Source of the DNA: Wolfiporia cocos
Lineage: Eukaryota; Basidiomycota; Agaricomycetes; Polyporales; Phaeolaceae
Direction of reading: 5' to 3'
DNA length: 64,000 nucleotides
NCBI GenBank assembly: GCA_029448655.1
Contig: JACCLO010000007.1
Span: forward strand, 3,348,001 to 3,412,000
Shown: piece after piece, positions 55,007 to 64,000 of the stretch
Position numbering within the stretch: the first letter of the stretch is position 1
Layout of the letters: every line of letters begins with the position of its first letter
The notes under the pieces: model-generated
Databases searched by the model: none
What the model was told of the DNA's origin: nothing
The model's input: the letters and a program-made list of their open reading frames with translations, nothing else
Made by a program: the position numbers and the translations under genes

Positions 55007-55765
55007 CCACCCCGTTCTGAGTTCATTCCAGAACAACCCCGGCGCACTAGGGGCAAAGTGCATTGTTCATTCGCCCTCGAGTTGACTTCGGTCGATTCGG
55101 GTGTATAAACTCTTATCCTCCCGTATCCCAGGGACAAGGGACAGGGTTCTGGGGGATCATACTTGCGAACAGCGTGTAGGGGACCACTCCTACCGTTGCT
55201 TCAAAGCTACTGGACCACCGTCGTGCAACGCGGCGTAAAGGTCTTGGGTTAAAACCCCACCACAGTAACTGTGCACCCGACGCGTAATAATCAAACGCAT
55301 TAAGGGGCCCTGTGGCAGTGTACTGAGGCACTGGTCGTCTATTTACGCGCATTACCGCGCCACTATACGGGCATTACCGCCCCCTCGTTACTATAACAAC
55401 CCAGCGCCCCACCAGGCGGCTGAAGAGGCGCGACACAGCCTGTCCATATGGCCACTTGGCCCAACTACGCTTAGTTTTTACACGCCCCATCCCAGGCGGA
55501 TAGTTCCTGTCCCCCCGGTATCCCGAATTAGCTTCGGGGCTGGACGAGGGTTCAGAGGCAGAGTTTACTTGCCGGCTTTGGGCAGAAAACCCCTTAGCGT
55601 TTCTTGGCGCACTCCCGAAAAGGAGTGGACTCTGACAGAGGCGGACAACCGAAGTTTGTAGTTACCACCCCGATCGCAGCTATAGGCTGATCCACAGTGG
55701 GCGGGTAGCGCTTCGAACGTCGCGGCCACTGCTTTTTTAAATTTCTATACCTACCCATACGTACA
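55007..55765 (+). other. TE2 leader, non-coding
   Basis: About 0.76 kb before the gag-pol start with no sustained frame. Confidence 0.5.
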
Positions 55766-58700
55766 ATGGCCGCTCCACACGATCTCGACTACATCCGCGG
55801 CCCTCGGCCCCCGCGCAACCCCTTCGACACCCCGGCCGACGTCCCGCTCCCACTCTCGATCGACCCATTCCGACCGGGTCAATGGGTAAACTACCAGGTA
55901 CACGGCCTCCCGGAAGACTTCGCCCTACTATCAGTAAGGGACAGCATCCATGCTCCCCGAACTCCGGTAGAAGTCGCCCCGGTCCGCACCGAGACAATAG
56001 GTGAACACCAGCCCGCCCGATCATTAGTCCTTGGCGGGTCGGTAGAGGACCAAGGCCCTGGAATCGAACGCCTCGACGAAGCGTTCCAACTGGCACGGGA
56101 ACAGTCCAATACGATTTGCGGGGGTAGTCAACTGGGTCACATCGACTCACCCCTCGCAATGCAGTGGGCTTTCCCACCCAACCCGACAGCGGCTGATTTC
56201 GGGTTTCGGTGTCAAACGGTAGCCGCTACAATGGTTCAAACCGGTGTGTGGAACGCCGACATGGGAGCACGATTCCTGCGGGAGGCACAACGCCTCCAGG
56301 CAGATGCAATCGCGGCAGGAGATGTGGCCTCGCTACATAGCCAGCACTCCGCCCCCTGTCGGTCAGTACCATCGGTTCCGGAAGAACGTTTCCGGCAGGT
56401 TGAGAACTGGGTGAGATCCGTCCACATGGGATCTCCCCCACCGGTGAACTCGGCAACCCGTCCGGCATCGAACGCGGGCACTCGGCAGACAAACCCCTTC
56501 CTGCCAGGCTACACCCCCCCGGTCATCACACCCCAGGTCCCCTACTCGGCTATGGCAGCAGCACCGGTCCCTCCGTCGGCTCCCCCCGCAAACGTGCACG
56601 CGAACACCTGGAGAGCCGCGCCTCTTCAGGGAACACGGGCATCGATGTGGCGGCCCGAGAAACCGGCCAGCTCGCAGTGGGACGCGTACTCAATGCTCCC
56701 CGAGCCACAGCCCGACCCCCGGTACAAGTCCAAGGTGCGCGAACCCGAACCCTTCACCGGCGAGAACTTCATCGCCTGGGTGATGCGCCTCAAACTGTAC
56801 ATCGACGACAACCGGCCGCTGCTCTTTACAGACAGCAAAAAGATTGGCACGGCCATTTCGTTGATACGGGGACCAAAGGTAGACTCGTGGGTAACGGCTT
56901 TCACGCGGGAACATTACCGTGACGGACAATGGCACCTCAGCTGGCTTCGGTTTATCTGGGAACTTCACCAGAAATTCGACGACCCCGACTTGGAAAAGAA
57001 GTCGGCGGTCGCAGCCAAAAAGTTGAGCATGACCATCGGTAGGGGCGAGGAGTACTTCCAGGAGCTGGAAAGACTTCTTTCGGAGGCCAAATACGACAAG
57101 GAGAACCAGATCGTTCATCGCTGGGTCACCTCGGCCATCCCGAAGGAAATCTATACGGCAGTACACTCCGCCTTCGTCGCCGCCACGGTAAACGACAAGT
57201 CGCAACGCGGTTACAACGTCCAGATCCCCGAGGACTACGAATCCTGGAAACAGGCAATCCTCCGGACGGACAACGCGATGCGCTGTCTCCGCGACGAAGA
57301 AAAGCTGCGCCACGGTCGAGACACGGGTAAGGGAGTCGCCGACAAGGGAAAGGGTCGGGCGACAACATCGTCATCGGGAACCACGCGGTCCGAGCCCACC
57401 GCAGAAGAACGGGCCAACTTGCTCAAGAGGAAGTGCCACTCTTGCAGCAAGACACAGGCAGAGGCACCAGGGAAGGGCTGCAACAAGCCCGTCTGGCACC
57501 AACCCAACTGGAAGCCCCGAGCAGCTACCAGTGGAGGGAACACCGGTGCCGGACCCTCACAACCGGCGCGCACCTGTCAGGCCGTCGAAGGCCCACCAGC
57601 AGAAAAAGTCCTCGGGGAAGTATCCCAGGAAGACTTCGTGCGAATGGTGGCCGCCTGGGCCAAGGAAAATCCGGAGGCTGCGAAGGAAGCCGGATTCACT
57701 CAGGTACGTCCCCTCTCTAATAATAAATTTTCAGTTCTGGAGATCGAGGAACCAGTAAATGTCTCTATCTCCGAATCTGCCTCGGAGGGTAACGAACCGG
57801 TGGATGGACTATATGGGCTAGGAACCGGGGCCCCAATATTTGATTACGTATCTGTACCACGTTCAGTAGATTTGGCGCCTGGCGACGACGACGGAGCTTC
57901 AACATGCTCCGACGATTCGTTTGTAACAGCCTCAGAGGAGCCTCCCACCGGAGCTTGGCGGGAGGATAAAACCGTGCTTAATTCCTCTAGTATCAATATA
58001 AATTATGTGCCAATGGACGTAGACCCGGTTGTAGACTCAGATGTGCAAATGGCAGACGCATCTAAGCCTACAGTCCAGAAAAAGACGGAAAAGAAAGTGC
58101 GGCGTCGACGAGCCAAGAAGAAGGCTGTCACGCTCGACATATACTTAGACCACCCGCGGGCAATCCCCCCTGAGCGCAAAAGCGAAGGAGCCGCGGGTTA
58201 CGATCTTCACTCCGCGGAGGAAGTCGTCATACCAAACGGGAAACGTATCACCGTGGATACAGGCATAATGATTCGAATGCCACCCGGTGTATACGGCCGC
58301 ATAGCTCCACGATCCGGACTCGCCTTGAAGGGAGTCGACGTGGAGGCCGGGGTAGTTGACGAAGACTACACCAGTCGGCTAAAAGTCATACTGAATAATC
58401 AAACCGGAACAGATTATCAGGTCGAGTATGGGGACAGAATCGCCCAGTTCATACTCGAATGCAATATGACACCAGACACGCGCATAGTAAAAAGCATTAG
58501 GGAAACCAGACGCGGAACACAGGGGTTCGGCTCTACTGGTGAGAAACTCAGAGGGAATGTAGTGGTAATCCAGACGGGAAAACGGGGAAGGCAGATCGAA
58601 GTACCGATCACCCTCCACCGCCCTGACGGACGCGCCCTCTTCACAAAGGCACTGATAGACTCCGGTTCAACGGGATCGGTCATCAGTTGTGCCTACGTGG

Positions 58701-61700
58701 AGGAACACAAACTCGAGCAACTCCCACTAGACCGACCCGTCAAACTGTACAACGCTGACGGTAGTACCAACGCTGCGGGAAAGATGACGCACTATGTCGA
58801 ACTCCAGATGCAGATCGACACGCATTTGGAAACGCGCAAGTTCCACGTCACCGAGCTGAGCTCGGCCGACATATTCCTCGGCTTCGATTGGTTGGAGGAC
58901 CACAATCCCACCATTGACTGGAAGAAACGCCGAATCACCTTCACCTGCGACTGCGAACACGAGCAGATCGAGGACGGTGACCATATTTATTACATCTTCG
59001 CTGACGCTTGGATACGGAATAGGGAAGAATGCCGGGCCGACATCGCTGAGCGAGTCCGCGTGACGAAGGCAACCGAGATCGCCATCGCCACCGGCAAAAC
59101 CACGGAAGCCAAGGCTTTCGAAGAGGTGGTCCCCGAGTACTTACACGAATTCGAAGACGTGTTTAAGGAAACGGAATTCGACCAACTCCCCGAAAGACGA
59201 CCGTGGGATCACGCCATAGAACTCTTACCGAACTCCGAACCCTACGCCGGCAAGATCTATGCCCTATCGCCCCGGGAACAAGAGGCGCTAGACGACTTTC
59301 TAGAAGAACAGTTACGGACTGGACGCATACGACCATCCAAGTCACCATGGGGGGCACCATTCTTCTTCGTCAAGAAGAAGGATGGGAAACTGAGACCCAT
59401 TCAGGACTATCGGAAGCTGAACCAGATGACCAAGAAGAACCGGTACCCGCTCCCTCTGATCACGGAGCTGCTCAACAAGTTAAAGCGAGCTAAGTACTTT
59501 TCCAAATTGGACATTCGTTGGGGATACACGAACGTCAGAATCAAAGAAGGCGACGAAGAAAAAGCCGCCTTCATCACTAATAGAGGATTATACGAACCAT
59601 TAGTGATGTTCTTCGGAATGTGCAACGCACCGGGCACGTTCCAGACTTTGATGAATGACATCTTCCGAGACCTGATAATGACTGGAAAGGTCATTGTATA
59701 TCTAGACGACATACTTGTTTTCACGGAGACCGAGGCAGAACACAAAGAGATCCTGCGCAAGGTTCTGCTCGTTCTCCGTCAAAATAAGTTGACTTGTAAA
59801 CCAGAGAAATGCGAGTTTATGAAGTCGGAAGTAGAATACTTAGGACATATAATCTCTCACGGGGAAATCCGTATGGATCCCGCGAAGGTGGCGGCAGTGG
59901 CTGAATGGCCCGCACCTCGGAACAAGAAAGAAGTGCAATCCTTCATCGGATTTGCAAACTTCTACCGGAGATTTATACCTAAGTTCTCCACGGTAGCACG
60001 CCCACTGATAAACCTAACCAAGGATATGCCTTGGCAGTGGGGTACGGCGGAACAAGAGTGTTTCGATAAGTTAAAGAAAATATTTATCAAAGCACCCGTG
60101 TTAGGGATACCAAACGACGACGACCCTTTCCGCATCGAGGCAGACTCATCGGACTTCGCAACCGGGGCCTGCCTCATGCAGAAACAGGACGGCGTCTGGA
60201 AACTCATCGCCTACCAGAGTAAGACGATGCTACCGGCAGAACGGAACTACAAAATATACGACAGAGAACTCCTCGCCATCATGCGCGTGCTTGATGAATG
60301 GCGGCATTTCGTAATGGGTGGCAAACACCCTGTAGAAGTACTAACGGACCATAAGAACCTAGAATATTTTAAGACCCCGCAGAAAATTAATCCGCGACAA
60401 GCCCGGTGGATGACGGAACTCGCCGAGTATGACCTACAACTCGTGCACATCCCCGGGAAAACCAATGGAAGGGCCGATGGACTTTCCCGAAGAAGTGATC
60501 ACGGAAACGACAAGGATCACCTCGAAGGGCAAGTCGTCCTGAAGCCACACCTCTTCGTCCAAGATAGCGCAGAAAGGCTGCGATCCTCATTCTATACTGT
60601 AGTCAAGGGTATCACCCACGACGAAGTAAAAGAGAGGGTCAAAGCGGAAGCCGCTCTCTACGATGGAAAGGAAGGAGTAGAAGTAGGGGAAACGACCGAG
60701 GACGGTCTGCGATATAGGAGGGGGAGGTTAATTATCCCTCGGGACGAAGAATTAATCGGGAAAATCATTTCTTCGTTCCACGACACCGTCTCAGCAGGAC
60801 ACCCTGGCACCGAAAACACGTACACTGCCATACACCGACACTACTGGTGGCCAAAGATGCGCTCAGACATCCGCCAGTACGTTAAGGCTTGTATCAAGTG
60901 CCAGGCCACTAAGCCGGACCGATTCAAACGCGCGGCTCCACTCAACCCGAACCCAACTCCAGCACACAATTGGGAGAACATTTCCGTAGACATGATCACA
61001 GGACTCCCCACTTCCAAGGGTCGCGACGCAATAATTGTAGTAGTAGACATGAAGTCAAAGGACTATATAGCTGTACCAACAACAACTAAACTATCGGCCG
61101 AAGGATGGGCCAACATATTCATAGATAAAGTATATACACAACACGGACTACCAAAGAAAATATTTAGCGACAGAGGACCACAATTTGTATCAGAATTCAT
61201 AAAGGACGTATATCGTAGATTAGGCATACAGGGAAACCCGAGTACCGCGTTCCACCCACAGACAGACGGGCAAACGGAACGTATGAACCAGGAACTCGAG
61301 GTCTACCTTAGATTATTTATTAACGATACTCATACGAACTGGCCGGACTTACTCCCGCTGGCAAGCTTTGCGTACAAGACACACGTACACAGTAGCACGG
61401 GATATAGTCCCTTTTACCTTACGCACGGATACCACCCCTTCACAGGTGTAGAGGCGCCGGAGCAAGAAGAGGGGGTAGCACAAGACTGGGTCGAACACAT
61501 GCACATGATATCCAAACTCGCTTCACAGAACCTGGAGAAAGCTAAGCTACGCATGAAGGAGTACTACGATAGGAAACAGGCATCGCCACTATCGTACTCT
61601 GAAGGCGACTTGGTTTGGGTCAACGGCCGTAACATAAACATGGGCCACCCAACCAAGAAGCTTGACTCCAAGCAATTTGGACCGTACAAGGTCACGAAGA

Positions 61701-62026
61701 AGGTCGGGCACGGGGCATACGAACTAGACCTCCCCGCAGACATGCGCGGGATATACCCAGTATTCAACGAGGTCTTACTCCTACCTTACACACCGCCCGC
61801 CTTCCCCAATCAGGACCACAGTAAAGTGACGGAAAGCAATGACGTTCGCAGGCCTCTCAGGATCCTCGAATCCAGAGAAGACCGAGGGCGAATCGAGCTA
61901 GAAGTCGAGTGGTCCGACGGGACTAGAACATGGGAACGAAAACGTGGACTAAACCATTACCAAGAGCTCGTCACTAAGTTCTTCGAAGCTAGACCATCCG
62001 CGCCAGGTAACCAGTGGAAAAACTGA
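55766..62026 (+). CDS. gag-pol: TE2 Gag-dUTPase-Pol polyprotein
   Basis: 2,086 residues. Capsid region with VREPEPFTGENFIAW, RFIWELHQKF and an unusual Cys/His cluster CHSC..GKGCNKPVWH (about 555-580) in place of a plain CCHC knuckle. dUTPase about 788-927 with motifs AAGYDLHSA, GRIAPRSGLALKG, GVVDEDY, GDRIAQFI and RGTQGFGSTG. Then protease ALIDSGSTGSVIS (about 962), RT with FSKLDIRWGYTN and VIVYLDDILVF (about 1309-1320), RNase H IEADSSDFATGACL (about 1457), integrase zinc finger (about 1672-1715), DDE core VDMITGLP, SDRGPQF, HPQTDGQTERMN, and a short chromodomain-like end (RPLRILESREDRGRIELEVEW). A single frame for Gag and Pol is also the Tf1 design, so proteolysis rather than frameshifting sets protein ratios. 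Confidence 0.95.
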   Translation: MAAPHDLDYIRGPRPPRNPFDTPADVPLPLSIDPFRPGQWVNYQVHGLPEDFALLSVRDSIHAPRTPVEVAPVRTETIGEHQPARSLVLGGSVEDQGPGIERLDEAFQLAREQSNTICGGSQLGHIDSPLAMQWAFPPNPTAADFGFRCQTVAATMVQTGVWNADMGARFLREAQRLQADAIAAGDVASLHSQHSAPCRSVPSVPEERFRQVENWVRSVHMGSPPPVNSATRPASNAGTRQTNPFLPGYTPPVITPQVPYSAMAAAPVPPSAPPANVHANTWRAAPLQGTRASMWRPEKPASSQWDAYSMLPEPQPDPRYKSKVREPEPFTGENFIAWVMRLKLYIDDNRPLLFTDSKKIGTAISLIRGPKVDSWVTAFTREHYRDGQWHLSWLRFIWELHQKFDDPDLEKKSAVAAKKLSMTIGRGEEYFQELERLLSEAKYDKENQIVHRWVTSAIPKEIYTAVHSAFVAATVNDKSQRGYNVQIPEDYESWKQAILRTDNAMRCLRDEEKLRHGRDTGKGVADKGKGRATTSSSGTTRSEPTAEERANLLKRKCHSCSKTQAEAPGKGCNKPVWHQPNWKPRAATSGGNTGAGPSQPARTCQAVEGPPAEKVLGEVSQEDFVRMVAAWAKENPEAAKEAGFTQVRPLSNNKFSVLEIEEPVNVSISESASEGNEPVDGLYGLGTGAPIFDYVSVPRSVDLAPGDDDGASTCSDDSFVTASEEPPTGAWREDKTVLNSSSININYVPMDVDPVVDSDVQMADASKPTVQKKTEKKVRRRRAKKKAVTLDIYLDHPRAIPPERKSEGAAGYDLHSAEEVVIPNGKRITVDTGIMIRMPPGVYGRIAPRSGLALKGVDVEAGVVDEDYTSRLKVILNNQTGTDYQVEYGDRIAQFILECNMTPDTRIVKSIRETRRGTQGFGSTGEKLRGNVVVIQTGKRGRQIEVPITLHRPDGRALFTKALIDSGSTGSVISCAYVEEHKLEQLPLDRPVKLYNADGSTNAAGKMTHYVELQMQIDTHLETRKFHVTELSSADIFLGFDWLEDHNPTIDWKKRRITFTCDCEHEQIEDGDHIYYIFADAWIRNREECRADIAERVRVTKATEIAIATGKTTEAKAFEEVVPEYLHEFEDVFKETEFDQLPERRPWDHAIELLPNSEPYAGKIYALSPREQEALDDFLEEQLRTGRIRPSKSPWGAPFFFVKKKDGKLRPIQDYRKLNQMTKKNRYPLPLITELLNKLKRAKYFSKLDIRWGYTNVRIKEGDEEKAAFITNRGLYEPLVMFFGMCNAPGTFQTLMNDIFRDLIMTGKVIVYLDDILVFTETEAEHKEILRKVLLVLRQNKLTCKPEKCEFMKSEVEYLGHIISHGEIRMDPAKVAAVAEWPAPRNKKEVQSFIGFANFYRRFIPKFSTVARPLINLTKDMPWQWGTAEQECFDKLKKIFIKAPVLGIPNDDDPFRIEADSSDFATGACLMQKQDGVWKLIAYQSKTMLPAERNYKIYDRELLAIMRVLDEWRHFVMGGKHPVEVLTDHKNLEYFKTPQKINPRQARWMTELAEYDLQLVHIPGKTNGRADGLSRRSDHGNDKDHLEGQVVLKPHLFVQDSAERLRSSFYTVVKGITHDEVKERVKAEAALYDGKEGVEVGETTEDGLRYRRGRLIIPRDEELIGKIISSFHDTVSAGHPGTENTYTAIHRHYWWPKMRSDIRQYVKACIKCQATKPDRFKRAAPLNPNPTPAHNWENISVDMITGLPTSKGRDAIIVVVDMKSKDYIAVPTTTKLSAEGWANIFIDKVYTQHGLPKKIFSDRGPQFVSEFIKDVYRRLGIQGNPSTAFHPQTDGQTERMNQELEVYLRLFINDTHTNWPDLLPLASFAYKTHVHSSTGYSPFYLTHGYHPFTGVEAPEQEEGVAQDWVEHMHMISKLASQNLEKAKLRMKEYYDRKQASPLSYSEGDLVWVNGRNINMGHPTKKLDSKQFGPYKVTKKVGHGAYELDLPADMRGIYPVFNEVLLLPYTPPAFPNQDHSKVTESNDVRRPLRILESREDRGRIELEVEWSDGTRTWERKRGLNHYQELVTKFFEARPSAPGNQWKN

Positions 62027-62488
62027 AACACTGGCTGGGACCACTCTGACACCAAATGGGACCCAGAGTGGGAGGACTTCAAACGAAAAGCTCAGGAAAT
62101 GGGACTCAGGGAGAACCCGAAGGAGTTCATCATATACGACGACATAGACATTACGCTTCTAATCAAAGGCAGCATACCATTCTACACCTACGAAAAGAAG
62201 CTGGTCGCTCGTAACTTCTGGTTCTGCGATCCACGAACACGGGTTATGCAATATGGAATACGCGTTGGACAGCCGATAGAATCCACTATACCTGAATCAA
62301 AAGGATACTGGATCTACCCGGTTCTGAACACACTCCAACTGGCGCATCCACACATATGCGTCAAAACCGTAGACCACCCGTGCCATGTTGACCAAACTAT
62401 GTACAAAGTGATTGCTGGGCGTGGGGACACGCAGCTAGAAGAGGGGGTACTGTCACAAGCCGATTTTCTCCAACTTGCTTGCGACTAG
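62027..62488 (+). CDS. TE2 downstream frame after the pol stop
   Basis: Directly after the TGA at 62024-62026 the same frame stays open for 153 codons and ends inside the 3' LTR. The first ATG is at 62099 (129 residues). It reads DPEWEDFKRKAQEMGL, EFIIYDDIDITLLIKGSI, NFWFCDPRTRVMQYGI and GYWIYPVLNTLQLAHP; the composition is protein-like. It may be the original C-terminus cut off by a Trp-to-stop change, a read-through extension, or a small separate protein. No homologue is recognised. Confidence 0.45.
   Translation, partial: NTGWDHSDTKWDPEWEDFKRKAQEMGLRENPKEFIIYDDIDITLLIKGSIPFYTYEKKLVARNFWFCDPRTRVMQYGIRVGQPIESTIPESKGYWIYPVLNTLQLAHPHICVKTVDHPCHVDQTMYKVIAGRGDTQLEEGVLSQADFLQLACD
62438..62450 (+). 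other. TE2 polypurine tract
   Basis: GAAGAGGGGGTAC directly before the 3' LTR; matches the TE1 tract apart from the last base. Confidence 0.85.
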
Positions 62489-62821
62489 GAACGACCCTTA
62501 TCTTATCTAAGCGCCCGCCTATGCATCACGTGCAAGGACCCCGAACACCCCACACGTGCTTACACAGACCCCGGACACCCTTGTTGTGGCTCTACACCTA
62601 CAATAGGGTTTACCATACTCTAAACGGTCTACCAGATTACATAATACTGTATAGTAGCCAAACATGTACAAACAGCCTACGAGCATATATACCAGCCAGA
62701 CGAGCAGGGAGCACCCCAGACTCGTCTTGGCCTTTGTTGCCTTGAGTAGCCTCAGACTAGCAATACGCTTCCACGCGAGTAATATTGCCCTGAGTAGTTG
62801 CTTGAGATAGCGCTTGTGTCA
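62451..62821 (+). repeat. TE2 3' LTR
   Basis: 371 bp, six substitutions relative to the 5' LTR. The CAAAC duplication follows immediately. Confidence 0.92.
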
Positions 62822-63556
62822 CAAACTCTACAAGACGTACTCATAACCCCTATATCCCTATGTCTTAGCCACCATACGCAAGACGAGACGATGTTGAGTC
62901 TCTATGGTCGAGTGCAGAGGGTGTGTCACTAAGCTGGGTCTCTAAGGGCGCACGCCTAGTGGTAGCAGAGAGAGGAGGGCTATCGCCCATACATCGAGAA
63001 TAACAGTTCTGAGGTGTAACCCTCAGAACGACGTAGTATATATACATGTGGACGCAGCGTAACTAAGACGTAGCGGCCCACCCTAAAGGGGGCCATGCGC
63101 TACTATTGTCATACGGTCACGCTATGGCGCAATCCACAACCACGTGAGCGGCCCGGCGGGACGGGCGTACCGTATCGTACCGCCTATCTGCAACGCGCTT
63201 TATCTAATCTATGGATCACATGACCTTGGTCTCACCCGTTCGTGCGTTCGACCCTCGGAGAGGGCAGATCCTGGGCCGCAGCCCAAAATCTGTGACACCC
63301 AGCCTGAGGGCCCGGCTTGACATTCCACTGAGCCCAAGCCCTTCAAAGCCGGGCCCAAGCCCCGGGCTTTGAGCCGAGCCGTGCTTTGCACATCACTAAA
63401 TATTATTTCGGTCCTCTTTGATCCTGCAACTAACATGCCGGTCCTCGTTGATCCTGCCAATAACATGTCGGTCCTCATTGATCCTGCAAATAGTATTTCG
63501 GTCCTCGTTGATCTTACAAAATATATTTCGGTCCTCGTTGATCCTGCAAGTACCCC

Positions 63557-64000
63557 ACACATAGTATCTGCTCGTATCTACATATATCTACTGAGCTGCT
63601 ATTTGCAATAGTTAGCGGACTAGATATGAGAGTTCGCGTTTTGCCGATGTACGTGCAACTTCAGTTTCGAGACATAAGCGCAAGCGATACATGAAATTTT
63701 GAAATCCCAATTGTGGGATGTGGCGTACATGCATATGCGATTAACTCGATTCCATGCCATCATCCAATGAGCCCCGCAGGCGATGAGGTCAATACGAAAT
63801 ACACCGGTACGTATACGTAGCATTAGTTGTACAGATCGAAGAAGGCCATAGAACATGTGATATACTGGGTGGAGAGATTAGCTGGTCGCATAATCAAGTG
63901 CAGAGGCAATGTCGTGAACGCTCGAAGTCCATGACACTTCGCTTATGCTGTCGTTCTCGTAGTGAATGCTCGATCCCCCTGACACTTCGCTTCTGCGGTA
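63557..64000. other. No gene seen
   Basis: Unique sequence to the window end. The last 90 bp contain a doubled phrase (GCTCGA...TGACACTTCGCTT at about 63920 and 63968). Confidence 0.35.

Larger units (their letters stand above)
54624..62821 (+). mobile_element. TE2: complete Ty3/gypsy retrotransposon with dUTPase between Gag and protease
   Basis: 8,198 bp with 371-bp LTRs that differ at six positions and a perfect duplication CAAAC (54619-54623, 62822-62826). One 2,086-codon gag-pol frame is intact. It has a Tf1-type primer site and the same polypurine tract as TE1. It is older than TE1 by LTR divergence but younger than the solo LTR and MITE it sits in. Two solo LTRs of its family lie at 39175 and 40834. 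Confidence 0.95.
54614..63297. repeat. 481-bp solo LTR of another family, interrupted by TE2
   Basis: Pieces 54614-54623 and 62827-63297 join to TGACACAAAC...AATCTGTGACA, flanked by perfect duplication CCCAG (54609-54613, 63298-63302). The right end resembles the TE1 LTR end (CCCAAATCTGTGACA). A TATATATAC box is present. Related sequence lies at about 39562-39720. Confidence 0.8.
54131..63398. mobile_element. hAT MITE copy 3, interrupted by nested LTR elements
   Basis: Inverted ends TAGTGATGTGCAAAGC at 54131 and the complement at 63398, with perfect 8-bp duplication AATATTAT (54123-54130, 63399-63406). MITE sequence is only 54131-54613 and 63303-63398 (about 580 bp); the interior is the solo LTR with TE2 inside it. 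Confidence 0.85.
44045..63556 (+). repeat. 30-bp tandem repeat array split by two insertions
   Basis: Segments 44045-44073, 54071-54130 and 63407-63556 are imperfect copies of a 30-bp unit built on TCGGTCCTCGTTGATCCTGC. After removing the insertions and one copy of each target duplication, about eight to nine units line up and code, in one frame, decapeptide repeats of the form SVLVDPANNI. The array is cut by TE1 and by hAT MITE copy 3. Confidence 0.7.

Noticed and set aside
55200..55290. Possible tRNA T-arm (GGGTTAAAACCCC)
   Set aside because: No cloverleaf; the sequence belongs to the TE2 leader.
63209..63290. tRNA-like look (GTTCGACCC and GGTCTCACCC)
   Set aside because: No acceptor stem or anticodon arm can be folded around it, and it lies inside a delimited solo LTR.
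1..64000. CRISPR arrays or bacterial-type operons
   Set aside because: Tandem repeats found (86, 30 and 12 bp) lack unique spacers, and all genes are spliced and eukaryotic.

Overview
The window is nuclear DNA of a basidiomycete fungus, most likely an Agaricomycete mushroom. The evidence is short (about 48-70 nt) introns with very small exons, a long F-box protein of the mushroom type, a Byr4-like septation protein with NWDDDF repeats, and chromodomain Ty3/gypsy, Copia-like, hAT-like and mariner-like repeats. Gene-rich blocks are GC-rich and the repeat blocks more AT-rich. No rRNA, tRNA or CRISPR array was recognised.

Layout. 1-9 kb is a nest of transposon remnants: a Copia-like LTR split by two inverted-repeat elements, then a hAT-like element in its internal stub. 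9.0-15.0 kb holds two tandem MFS sugar transporters on the minus strand with identical seven-exon structure. 15.7-18.5 kb is a short-form tRNase Z. 18.6-21.8 kb is a tandem duplication that left a broken 5' copy of a multi-span membrane protein gene before the intact gene; a hAT MITE sits in the first unit. 22.3-24.7 kb holds two minus-strand pseudogenes, RHS-like and DEAD-box helicase. 25.2-36.2 kb is a conserved housekeeping block: F-box protein, a hypothetical protein, PCNA with a roughly 100-residue charged insertion, Byr4-like protein and TatD nuclease. 37.7-39.0 kb is an acetamidase/formamidase gene with reading-frame lesions.

39-64 kb is almost all mobile DNA: solo LTRs, a mariner-like MITE, and an array of 30-bp repeats that received four insertions. 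These are a complete 9,992-bp Ty3/gypsy element (TE1, minus strand, TSD GATAT) and, beside it, a hAT MITE (TSD AATATTAT) containing a solo LTR (TSD CCCAG) containing a complete 8,198-bp Ty3/gypsy element (TE2, plus strand, TSD CAAAC).

Main finding: both complete elements have open gag and pol frames and each encodes a dUTPase with all five motifs, but in different places: at the C-terminus of Pol after the chromodomain in TE1, and between Gag and protease in TE2. Both also show an 11-nt match between the sequence just inside the 5' LTR and a site in the LTR about 30 nt after a TATA box, which is the signature of Tf1-type self-priming. TE1 has an extra ORF before gag, and TE2 has an open frame after the pol stop.
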